Assembly: GCA_019918135.1 (NCBI GenBank)
Contig: WBZZ01001018.1
Location: 1 to 64,000 of the forward strand
Direction of reading: 5' to 3'
DNA from: Paulinella micropora
Taxonomy: Eukaryota; Cercozoa; Imbricatea; Euglyphida; Paulinellidae
Length of the DNA stretch: 64,000 nucleotides
Below the pieces are notes generated by a model, which did not search any database, was not told where the DNA came from, and saw nothing but the letters and a program-made list of their open reading frames with translations. The position numbers were made by a program, and so were the translations under genes. Shown piece by piece: positions 27,747 through 36,194 of this stretch (position 1 is its first letter; each line of letters begins with the position of its first letter).

Positions 27747-28900
27747 TTATTTTAAATCTTGTTGGGTGGAGTTTTCCCTGCCTCTCTCTCTTCTCCCTTC
27801 AATTGAGGTACTGCGCCGCCGGCGGTTGCGCCTTGGCTCCAGCAGCGGCAGGATCAGGAGGCAACTCGCGTACACCGCGTGATGACTGTATTCGTAGTCT
27901 TGCTGCTCCATGGCCACGCGTACGCACGCGTCGAACCTCATCCAGGCGGTCTGAATATCTAGGCTTTCCATGTTGACTGCCTGGTAGTGAGGATAGGTAG
28001 TTGCTAAGGGCCTCGGGTGTCTGTAAAAGCCAAGGCCCCAGATTTCTCCCGGCAAACGACAGATACGATCGCTGGGTTTGAAAAGGCGGGCCCAGCTTCT
28101 GGGGGGCGTCTGGCCGCGACGGCCCAGGCGCTCTAATAACAGGGTATTGACACAGTCGCCGCCCACCTGGGGCGCGCCCAGGCTAATGCAGTGCACCTGC
28201 CGGTCCGGAAACATGTCGGTTGCTACCAGAGCCACTAGCGTGCACAACGCGCCCCCGAGCGACATGCCTAGGCACCACAGCTTGTCCCACTCTGCCCTTT
28301 GCTTAATCAGTTCCCCTAGACAGCGGGTGATAGCGCAACAGCGCACCGCGTGCAGGAACCCGCTGTGGACGCGAGGGTCCGTCGGTTGGCCCAAGGCTAT
28401 CCGGACTAGGGCCTCCTGCACCAGGTTTCCTGTACCTTGGGCCAGGCCCTTGAGGCGCCTAGGAAAGACCTGCAGGTCCGTCCACCTGTTTGGGGCCCTG
28501 AACGTAGCCCTGACCACCAGGACCGCAACCTTTTTCTTTTCCTCTGTCACCGCTTGCCAGAGAGTGCAGCTGATCTCGAGCCTGGAGCAATGGAATTTCT
28601 GGGCTGGCACGAAGATTTCCTTTTGGCCGCGGGCGCCGTGCACTTGTACGAGCAATCCCGCACACCGAGGACCAGGCGTTGGCAACACACGGTGTGATAA
28701 TCCAACAGTTCTTTGTTCAATTTCTCGGCTAACTGGATGTTGACTGGCGAGTCTGTTTTCGCCGGGTCCAGCGCCAGTACCAGGTCTTCCGGCCTGAGCC
28801 CGCAGGCGGCGAACACTTTGGGCAGGCAATCGGCCGAGACCGAAGTCAGGGCGGACAGCATCGCGGCCGCGATGTAGTGGTGCTTGGGCGCAGACGTCAT
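27747..28900 (-). CDS. Class 3 lipase, frame-interrupted near the N-terminus
   Basis: The main frame carries a lipase_3 core. The nucleophile elbow is GMSLGG (normally GHSLGG), followed by ISLGAPQVGG. A candidate Asp lies in FKPSDRICRLPG and a candidate His in TYPHYQAV, so the Ser-Asp-His triad looks complete. The N-terminal about 80 residues, from ATG 28900 (MTSAPKHH...), are in another frame. A one-base shift near 28655-28675 joins them. Family members hydrolyse triacylglycerols or phospholipids, often at membrane surfaces. No signal peptide is visible, so the enzyme probably acts in the cytosol or virion. The tail is Arg-rich. It could be a real pseudogene or an assembly indel. Confidence 0.78.
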
Positions 28901-29256
28901 TAGCCGCGATCCGTCACTTAAGAGTTTGGCGCCGGTGCGCCTGTTCTCACCATTTATTCGTGCTCGAAAGAGAGAGGGAAGGGCTTCTTTTTTCTTTGGG
29001 GTCCCCTCCCCCCTTTTTTTTTTCTTTGGGGTCCCACCACAAAAAAAAGCACCAACCAGAAAAAAAAGAAGGTGTGCAGAGTGTACAGGGTTCGAAAGGG
29101 AGGGAGGGGAAAGTTGCGCCCGGAAAATTCCGAAAACTCCCCCAAGGTGCAGTCTGTGTTTCGCCTTTTTGATTAGCAAACCCAAAGCCCCTCCCCCCCC
29201 CAAAAAAAAGCCCTCGTAGCTACACTTTTTTCTTGCTGGTCTGCCCGCGCTGCAAG
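28901..29256. other. Divergent promoter region, about 350 bp
   Basis: Lies between the lipase and Sel1 genes. A tandem pair of TTTCTTTGGGGTCCC segments occurs near 28990-29035, with several A8 and C9 runs and TAGCTAC at 29217. No gene. Confidence 0.5.
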
Positions 29257-29736
29257 ATGGCCCGACCCCCGCTCTACCAGAGGATTGCCCGCCGGTGCCA
29301 AAAAAAGGCCGCGCAAGGTGACAGCCGGGCCCAGTCCTTCCTGGGGCTCTTGTACTACAGCGGCAAGGGTGTGGCCCGAGACCTTGCCCTGGCAGTGCAC
29401 TGGTATACCTTGGCAGCTAAGCAGGGCTACGCGCGTGCTCAGTGCCTGCTTGCCGGCTGTTACCTCAACGGGAAGGGCGTGGCGGCGGACACTGCCAAGG
29501 CCCTGGAGTGGTACAAGGCCGCGGCCGCGCAGAACGACACCGGTGCCCTGCGGATGCTGGGCATTTTGTACTATTGCGGTCGCGTCGTGGTCGAAGACCT
29601 CGCCACGGCCAGAGAGTGGTTCGAGCGAGCGGCCGCGCTGGGCGACGCCAGGTCCCGACGGTGGCTCTCCGGGAAGAGCCTGAAGCGCACCACGCCAACT
29701 CTAGTGTCGTCTGTCAGAACCTCTATCACGTCTTAG
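29257..29736 (+). CDS. Sel1-like repeat protein
   Basis: 159 residues from ATG 29257; an upstream TTG is not needed. Three clear Sel1 repeats and a partial fourth follow one another from about residue 18 to 135, each with the A...LG..Y..GKGV..D...A..WY..AA..G pattern. Sel1 repeats form alpha-helical solenoids that act as protein-docking scaffolds, including in ER-associated degradation complexes. No signal peptide or membrane anchor, so likely a soluble adaptor. The tail from residue 140 is basic and Ser/Thr-rich. Converges on MYND copy 2. Confidence 0.88.
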   Translation: MARPPLYQRIARRCQKKAAQGDSRAQSFLGLLYYSGKGVARDLALAVHWYTLAAKQGYARAQCLLAGCYLNGKGVAADTAKALEWYKAAAAQNDTGALRMLGILYYCGRVVVEDLATAREWFERAAALGDARSRRWLSGKSLKRTTPTLVSSVRTSITS

Positions 29737-29765
29737 GGATCAGCACGCTAGCAAAAAGTGTATTC

Positions 29766-29774
29766 TTTATTAAA
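29766..29774. terminator. TTTATTAAA 3'-end signal between converging genes
   Basis: Lies 30 bases after the Sel1 stop and 50 bases beyond the end of the reverse MYND gene. The same motif recurs at 55158-55166. Confidence 0.45.
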
Positions 29775-29822
29775 AAAAGACTTGCTGAAAACCAGCAAAC
29801 TTCCGAGTCCTTTCACACACGG

Positions 29823-30374
29823 TCACGCGCCCTCGCTGGTAGCCGCGCGGCCCGCCGCGCTGTTGGGTGACGACGGCGTGCGGAAAAGCCCCATGATACC
29901 AACTTGTTCTTTGCTGGTTTGCCCCGCGGGCGGGGACAGCTGCGCTGCTACGTACAAGAGGCACAACAAGTCTCCAGCGGGTCCGGTGTCCGGCAGTGTG
30001 GCTCGGACGGCAGCAAAGCACGGCTGTCGTAGACCTTCTTGCGACACGTAGTGGAGCGTCACCGCGCCGTCCAGCGCCAAGTTTACGAACAACACCCCGC
30101 CCGTGTTGCTCGGCGGTACGAGGGCTAGTAATTCTTGCTGCAGGGGCCCGCCTACTGTCCGTGCCGTGTGCATGAAGCGCTGCAGGCGCTGGAACTGCCG
30201 CACGTTGTCGGATCCCTCTCGGCACCAGTTGCGGTGGCTTTGCTTCCAGTGGTTTCGCTGGCACTGCCTGCTGCAGTACGTCGCGAAATGGCACTGGCTG
30301 CATTTGAGAAAGCGCGGTTGCTCTGGTTCTTGCTTGGCCTGACATTCGAAACACCTCACCGTTTGCCACGCCAT
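29823..30374 (-). CDS. MYND zinc-finger protein, copy 2
   Basis: 183 residues from ATG 30374, the start shared with its paralog at 24952-25503. An in-frame ATG at 30440 would add a basic Ser/Lys/Gln extension of 22 residues. The MYND ligands are complete: CFEC, CSQCHFATYCSRQC and HRNWC. The two copies are closely similar along their length and differ most at the C-terminal end (SSPNSAAGRAATSEGA here). As with copy 1, a peptide-binding adaptor role is likely but the target is unknown. This is the copy more likely to fold normally. Confidence 0.88.
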   Translation of the reverse strand: MAWQTVRCFECQAKQEPEQPRFLKCSQCHFATYCSRQCQRNHWKQSHRNWCREGSDNVRQFQRLQRFMHTARTVGGPLQQELLALVPPSNTGGVLFVNLALDGAVTLHYVSQEGLRQPCFAAVRATLPDTGPAGDLLCLLYVAAQLSPPAGQTSKEQVGIMGLFRTPSSPNSAAGRAATSEGA

Positions 30375-30774
30375 TACGCCGTATCTGTTTTTTCTGTTTT
30401 GTTTTTGTGACTGTTTTTTTTTAGAACGAGAAAAAGACATGGAGGACTGCGCGGCCCCCCCCCCTCTCCCTTTCTTCCCTCCAGTGCCAAATAATGCTGG
30501 TGCCGCGAGATTCGGCGGGTTCGGATTCTTTTTTTTAACCAAACACAACAGAACTCAGCCGAAAGCTGCGTCTTTTCGTTTGCCAGCCGGACCTGCAAAG
30601 GCCGGAAGAGAAGCGAAAGGGGAGGGAGAGGAATGAGCGTGGCCCCCCCCCCCTACTAGCGAAGGTAAGAGAGTAGGGGGGGGGGCCCGCGCGCGAGTCC
30701 GATCCTTTCTTGTTCGCCCCAAAGCAATTTCCTGGCCGGCTCCGCCTGGTCATAAAATCCGGTAAGAGACGAGG
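30375..30774. other. Divergent intergenic region, about 400 bp
   Basis: C9 and G9 runs, ACTAGCG near 30655, and CATAAAATCC about 24 bases before ATG 30775, which could be a weak TATA element for the glycoprotein gene. No credible gene beyond a possible N-terminal extension of MYND copy 2. Confidence 0.45.
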
Positions 30775-31755
30775 ATGCTTGCTTGGGGGGTCCTGACGCT
30801 GTGGCTGGCCCACGGATGTATGAATGTAGTGTGCCCCGCACACACGAACCAAGTCTGTCTGAACCCGGCGCAAACCTTGGCGGCCTGTAGCGAATATTTC
30901 TGTCGCTGCATGACGAGCGGGCCTGGTCCCTGGACATTTGCGGGCAACGATACCGAGTCCAACAGTTCCTTGGCCGTGCTCCTGCCCGTAGGTTATGGCG
31001 TGGACACGGTCGTACGCTTCGCGGCGGGTTGCCGGGCCTGGCTAGAAATGTTTGTGCAAGTAGTCGCCCCTTCAGAGCTTGGCGGATTGCACAAGGACAG
31101 TACAGCGCTGGGGGCGCTGTGCGCCGCGTCCTTGACCAACAACGCCGACAATGTCTGGACGCTCATCAACAACACCTACAGCAACACCCAAGAAAACCCC
31201 GCGGACCGCAATAACTTTTTGCTCAGCTTCAACTTGCCCAGTGACTACAACGGCGGGGGGAGGGGGGCGGTGTTGCGCCATCGTTGGACCCGCCCGTGTG
31301 CTAACTGGTCGGAGGCCTACCTGGTGCTACGGTTCGGTGTCAATGTCCCTTACCTCACGGGGGATTGCCTGCGCCTGGAATTAGGGGCGTTGTTCGAGCT
31401 CGGGACCGGCTCTGCCGTCGATTGCAGCTGCGTCTCTGGCAATTGCCCCAAGCTGCCGACCAACTACACCAGCACACCAACCAGCAATGGTTACCTAGCC
31501 TACCACCACTGCGCTCCTCAGGAGCTTACCACGAGCACGACTACCCCGGCTACCCTCACTACCACCAGCACTACCGTCCCCACGACGACACAGGCCATTA
31601 CTACCAGCACTACCGTCCCCACGACGACACAGGCCATGACCAGAACTTCTGTTCGCATGTACTCGGCCGAAGCCGAACAAAATGCCTACATTTGGGTGCT
31701 TGGAGGACTGGTTTTGATCGTGTGTTGTCTGGGAGCTACAAACCGTGAAGGTTAG
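30775..31755 (+). CDS. Type I membrane glycoprotein with mucin-like stalk
   Basis: 326 residues from ATG 30775. The N-terminus MLAWGVLTLWLAHGCMNVVC is signal-like. The ectodomain is Cys-rich with several N-glycosylation sequons (for example NDT, NSS, NNT and NWS). Residues about 250-290 are Thr-rich with two copies of STTVPTTTQA, a typical O-glycosylated stalk. A transmembrane helix follows (WVLGGLVLIVCCLGA), with a very short tail. This is a canonical surface glycoprotein layout, but I do not recognise the ectodomain family. It could be a virion spike or a host-surface decoy. Confidence 0.85.
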   Translation: MLAWGVLTLWLAHGCMNVVCPAHTNQVCLNPAQTLAACSEYFCRCMTSGPGPWTFAGNDTESNSSLAVLLPVGYGVDTVVRFAAGCRAWLEMFVQVVAPSELGGLHKDSTALGALCAASLTNNADNVWTLINNTYSNTQENPADRNNFLLSFNLPSDYNGGGRGAVLRHRWTRPCANWSEAYLVLRFGVNVPYLTGDCLRLELGALFELGTGSAVDCSCVSGNCPKLPTNYTSTPTSNGYLAYHHCAPQELTTSTTTPATLTTTSTTVPTTTQAITTSTTVPTTTQAMTRTSVRMYSAEAEQNAYIWVLGGLVLIVCCLGATNREG

Positions 31756-31949
31756 GACCGGGGTGGAGTTCGGCCGACTTAGCCCCTCTTCTCTTTTTTT
31801 TCTCCCCCCCCCCCTCTTTCTGGACTGGCTTGGCTCCTTCTCCTGTTTTGACCCACGGGGTTCATCGTACAAAAAGAACTGCGTGGGGAAGGAAATGAGG
31901 GGGGGGGGAAGAAGTGGGCCTGTTTCTCTTCAGCTAGCAGCCAAGCTCT

Positions 31950-32333
31950 TTGGACAGACAGAACGTGCGGCCTTTCCATCTGACCCGCGGCCACGCAGAA
32001 CTGGTTGTGGACTGGCACACGCCCTGAATGTCGTCGGGACTGGTTCCGACGGGAAAAACGGTTAAAGTCGACATTTTGAGTCAAAAGTATAATGACATTA
32101 GAGACGTTGCGCTCCCTAAGCTAGAAACCAAAGCTCAAGACCTGCATCAGGCGCTTTACGAGCAGACGCGCCTTTGCCTATGTGAATACCTTTGTTTTAA
32201 AAGGCGACGGGGGGTCTGCCAATTGAGCTACGTAGTTCTTCGTCCAGTACTGAAGCTAATGATGACGGCACCTTGCTTTTCTATGGTCCAGAACGACCGC
32301 GGTGGGAATAGCAGCGAATTTGTGCTCTACTGA
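31950..32333 (+). pseudogene. 5'-truncated copy of the F-box-like gene at 35263-35908
   Basis: From ATG 32028 the frame encodes VDILSQKYNDIRDVALPKLETK, matching NTLTQRYQDIRNIGLPELEAK of the downstream copy. Upstream, ALNVVGTGSDGK matches LNAVVTRPDGK but in a different frame that stops at 32065. The N-terminal F-box-like half is absent. The region downstream (to about 32440) also matches that copy's 3' flank. A decayed paralog is the best reading. Confidence 0.65.
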
Positions 32334-32587
32334 CAGCAACCGGCCCGCAGAGATCTAGAACTAACAGGCCTACACTTTGCTGTGAAAAGAAGAAAGCAAA
32401 AAACTGTACATTTAAGGTTGCCATATATAAAAACAAATCTACGCCTTTTTTTTTATTGACTGAAGACTAGCTTTGATAGAAGCGTCTGCCGCCGTAAATC
32501 AACTGGCAGGCTACTCGAAGAAAAAAGAACAAGGCACACCAGAAAAAGGCGCGAGAATTTGGGTGGTAGGAATGGGGAGGGAGGGTG

Positions 32588-33994
32588 TTATTCTCTTGGC
32601 TTTTTCTGCCCCCCCTGCGAATCGCTCGTTGACAGCGCTGCCAGCGTGGCCCGGCGCGCGCTTGCCAGCGTTTGTGGTGACCACAGGTTCCCCAGCGAGG
32701 GGTTGTCTGGCCACAAGAAATGTGACCACAGGTCAATCGATGGCTGGACGGCGTTTTCCTCGGGGTCCACCTCTTCTTCTTCTTCTTCTTCTTCTTCTTC
32801 TTGTGTCTCCTGTGGCCCGGAGTCGTCAACCTCGTTGATTGAACGCACCTCAGTAAAGCCCTCCATGACACCTATGAAATCCTTGGCCAGCTCGTGCGGG
32901 TCACGCCCAAGATGTTTGCGCCTATTGAGTGGCGCTGATAATTGCTGAGTCTTATCAAAGTATGCATACTCCTGTGCGAGCACGACAATGTCCAGGTCTT
33001 TAAGCCACCGACGTTCCTCTGAGAAACCGCGATAAGTGAGTTCGTGCGACGAGTAGCGCCGGCCGGCGGGCAGAGCTTCTTCCTCCGCGCTGAGCAGCAT
33101 TCCGCGACTGCCCGGCTCACGCGGGGCCAGCAGCAGGCCCCACAGCCAGAAGTGGTCCTTGTCGGCAGAGCACACACCGAACCGGCTGGCCTCTACAGTT
33201 AGGCGGTGTTGGTCGCGCCAGCCGTCAGCTTCCATGACCGTGCCGAAGAAGACCCTGACGCCGTCCACTTCGCACCGCATCTTGGTGTAGCCACTGCTCC
33301 AGCGCAGTTGTTTGGCTGCCTCTACTATCTTGCGCGGGAAGTACACTCGGCCGGCCGTGCGCACGGCTTGTAGTACTATTTCGCGCCTGGCGCAATTGTC
33401 GTCGAACGAGCACGGGAGCTTCCTGTCTCTTTCGAAATGTGTACATTTGTCGGGGCCCAGCAGCAAACGCACGACACACTCGCGCAGGGGCGGCTTCTGT
33501 TGTCGGAGCGCTTCAAAGCCGGGCACCTGGCGCTGGACTTCATACGCCAGCATGTGGCGGTCATAAGGGTACGGCTGGCAGCCCAGCCCACGCCAGTACG
33601 CTGCCTCGTCTTCTGAATGGTGGTTGCCTACCCGGAGGAAGAGCGCATCTGTTTCGCGCTCCATAGCTTTGGCTAGCCACTGTATTACGGCAGCCTCTAA
33701 TCCGCGGTTCTGGTGTGCGCGGTCAACACGCCACAAGCTTAGGGACCAATTCTCCTTGTTCACAGTTGCACAGGCCAGTATTTGGGGCGTGGGCCGCCTT
33801 TGTTCGTGCACGACGCACAGGTAGCTTTTGTACTTGTAAGCATGCTCGATACCCGCCCAATCTTCAGCCAATTCTTTGCTGTCGGTATCAGTTGCCTGAT
33901 ACGAGCGCTCCAGCATGACACGCAGCCCGGGGAGGTCGGCCTGCCGGCTAAGGCGGGTCCGTCCCACGCCGCCAACGTTTGGCGGAGTGCTCAT
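32588..33994 (-). CDS. GNAT-like protein, copy 1
   Basis: 468 residues from ATG 33994. Residues about 15-150 follow an acetyltransferase (GNAT) order: ADLPGLRVMLERSYQ, then PQILACATVN, then VDRAHQNRGLEAAVIQWL (acetyl-CoA loop region), then YWRGLGCQPY. The Q/R-x-x-G-x-G/A loop is imperfect, so activity is uncertain. The C-terminal 300 residues have no recognisable fold; they include DKCTHFERDRKLPCSFDDNC, a possible zinc site, and a poly-Glu run of about 10 near residue 400. The paralog at 36195-37763 is similar along its length. Converges on the decayed F-box-like copy. Confidence 0.8.
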   Translation of the reverse strand: MSTPPNVGGVGRTRLSRQADLPGLRVMLERSYQATDTDSKELAEDWAGIEHAYKYKSYLCVVHEQRRPTPQILACATVNKENWSLSLWRVDRAHQNRGLEAAVIQWLAKAMERETDALFLRVGNHHSEDEAAYWRGLGCQPYPYDRHMLAYEVQRQVPGFEALRQQKPPLRECVVRLLLGPDKCTHFERDRKLPCSFDDNCARREIVLQAVRTAGRVYFPRKIVEAAKQLRWSSGYTKMRCEVDGVRVFFGTVMEADGWRDQHRLTVEASRFGVCSADKDHFWLWGLLLAPREPGSRGMLLSAEEEALPAGRRYSSHELTYRGFSEERRWLKDLDIVVLAQEYAYFDKTQQLSAPLNRRKHLGRDPHELAKDFIGVMEGFTEVRSINEVDDSGPQETQEEEEEEEEEEVDPEENAVQPSIDLWSHFLWPDNPSLGNLWSPQTLASARRATLAALSTSDSQGGQKKPRE

Positions 33995-34640
33995 GGTTTA
34001 GTTTCGAAGTGAGGAGGACCACCGTGTCAGGATTATAGTTCTTTCTTTGCTAAGCCTACCCCCCCTCCCCCCCAAGTGCCGTACTGCGCGGCTGTTTAGA
34101 GCTGGTTGCTCTGTTTCTTTTTTTCCTTTTTGTTTTTGCGCACACACTTTAGCGTGCCTGTGGGGCGCGGAGGGGAACCAAAAAAAAAAGGTAGGGGAAA
34201 AGGGAGGGGGCCGGCGGGAGAGAAAGACCGAGTGTGGGGAGGGGGCGCGCTCTCGCCACATTTTCTCCGCCTGCTGTGCTCCTGGGAGGGGGGAGGGGTC
34301 GGGCCCGGGAAAAAGCCACAGAAAAAAAAATCCCTGGGGCTTGGTTCTTGTGAGCGCCGTGCAGTGTCACCACCACGATTTTCTCGGCCCTGCCTCTTTT
34401 TTCCTTTCTCCCCATTCGGACCCAAGATCAGCAAGGAAACCGCTCCCCCGCCCTCGAGGAGGGCTGAAATGTCCTTTTTTTCTTGCTCTCCGAAGTTTAA
34501 GCCGGCCCACCAACAAAAAAAAAACGGTTCCGCCTGCCACGCAGAGGCGTCTCCTCCCCTCTGTGCTTCTTTTCCTCTCTCCTTTCGGCTGCACTATTAA
34601 CCGCAGCCGGCCCCCCCCAGAGATTAGGGCCTTTGCAGAC
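33995..34640. other. Upstream flank, duplicated at 37764-38200
   Basis: No gene. The segment CAAGTGCCGTACTGCGCGG and the purine-rich blocks after it recur in the 5' flank of GNAT copy 2, so the duplication included the promoter. The spacer holds A9 and G runs. Confidence 0.65.
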
Positions 34641-35020
34641 TTTTGCTGGGAAAGCAGAAACTGTACCTAAGGTCACTAGAGTAAAAACAAAATCTACGCC
34701 TTTTCTTTTTTAATTGACTGCAGACTAACTCAGAAGCGTAGGCCGTCGTAAATCAACGGGGCGGGGCCACTCGAAGACGAACAAAAAAAGGGAAACTTGG
34801 GTGGTAACAAGAGGAGGGAAGGGTGTTATTCTCTTGGCCTCTTCTTGCTTTCATGTGAATCGCTCGTTGACAGCACTGCCAGCGCTCCCCGACCCACGTT
34901 CACTAGCGTTTGTGCTGACCACAGGTTCCCCAGCGAGGGGTTGTCCGGCCACAAGAAATGTGACCACAGGGCCGCCAATGACTGGACAGCGGATAAACTT
35001 TCTGGAGTGGCTTAAAAAAG
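34640..35020 (-). pseudogene. Remnant of a third GNAT-like copy (3' end only)
   Basis: Bases about 34829-34997 align closely with the 3' coding end of both GNAT-like genes (reverse-strand LWSHFLWPDNPSLGNLWS). The flanking 3' region (34640-34780) also matches the other copies' downstream sequence. The remainder of the gene is missing, so this is a fragment left by unequal recombination. Confidence 0.75.
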
Positions 35021-35262
35021 GGCACGGATAAGTGAGTAAGAAGGTGGGGGAGGGGGGGGGGCGTGCGAAACTCTCTTTTCCTTTTTCTTGGTCCTTCTCG
35101 ATCCTAAGCCGGCAAATAAAAAAACAGAAATACACCCTTTTCAAAAAAAAGCCTCTCCGAGAGAGACGAGCATACTAGAACATAAAAAAAAGATTGTTAC
35201 CACCCGATTTGCACCTTTTCTTTCCTTCCCGCAGAGATTTAAAAAACCAGCGCGACGGAGCC

Positions 35263-35908
35263 ATGGAGCCACCCCAAAAAAAATGCAGGGTATGCAAAAA
35301 AACCTTGCTGGATTTGCCCGCAGCTGTATTGCAGATCAAATTGCCTCCCAATCTAGACAGCCGTGCCATTTTCCAGCTCGCACAAGCCAACAAAGAACTT
35401 CTAAATAGTCTAACTGAGGTAGCCTATCAACGCGCCGGGCAGGAACTAGACGAGGCAGCCCGTATTGCCAGCGAAGATTACAAAGTGCCACCACGCGACG
35501 GAGAAGTGCAGCACTTTGAGCGGGTAGCGCCACTGACGAGCTTCTCTAACTCTATCCTGCGCAAGGGCAACAAACAGGGCTAATATCAGAGTAGTGGTCA
35601 ACCATGTACACCACGTTGCTTTCCTAAAGTTGAATGCCGTGGTGACTCGTCCCGACGGAAAGATTGAAGAGACAAACACGCTCACACAAAGGTATCAAGA
35701 CATTAGAAACATCGGTCTCCCTGAACTGGAAGCCAAGATCAAGACCCACATCAGGCGCTTTGCGAGCAGACGCACCCTTGACTACTTGAATACCTTTTTT
35801 CTGGCAGACGGGAGCCTGAGACCAGACATAGAAAACATGGACACAACAAGTGTTGAATCTGGTGGCGGCGGATTGCTGTTTCTTGGAGAACAACCGCACT
35901 GGGACTAG
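35263..35908 (+). CDS. F-box-like protein, frame-interrupted
   Basis: The first frame runs from ATG 35263 to a stop at 35581-35583. It contains CRVCKK, then an F-box-like segment (LDLPAAVLQIKLPPNLDSRAIFQLAQANKELL in two halves) at about residues 15-47. The second frame, in the +1 register, is open across about 35565-35908 and continues with NIRVVVNHVHHVAFLKL and then NTLTQRYQDIRN. One surplus base near 35568-35580 (AACAAACAGGG) would reconcile them into about 214 residues. The protein likely binds Skp1-type partners if the F-box is real. It converges on GNAT copy 2, mirroring the layout at 31950-33994. Confidence 0.6.
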
Positions 35909-36194
35909 CTGCAAAATTGTGCGCTACCGACGCAAACAGGTACGCAGGGCTTTGGAACTAACAGGCTTCCATTTGCTGCGAAAAAAAAGCCCAACAAAAT
36001 GTACATGTAAGGTTTGCTATATATATATATAAACCAAATCCGCGCTTTTTTTTATTGCTAAAGACTGACTTTTTTACAGAAGCGTCTGCTGCCACAAATC
36101 AACTGGCAGGCTACTCACAGGAAAGAGAAACAAGGCACGCCCAACACAGGGCGCGAGAAACTTGGGTGGTAACAAGAGGAAGGAAGAAAGGGTG

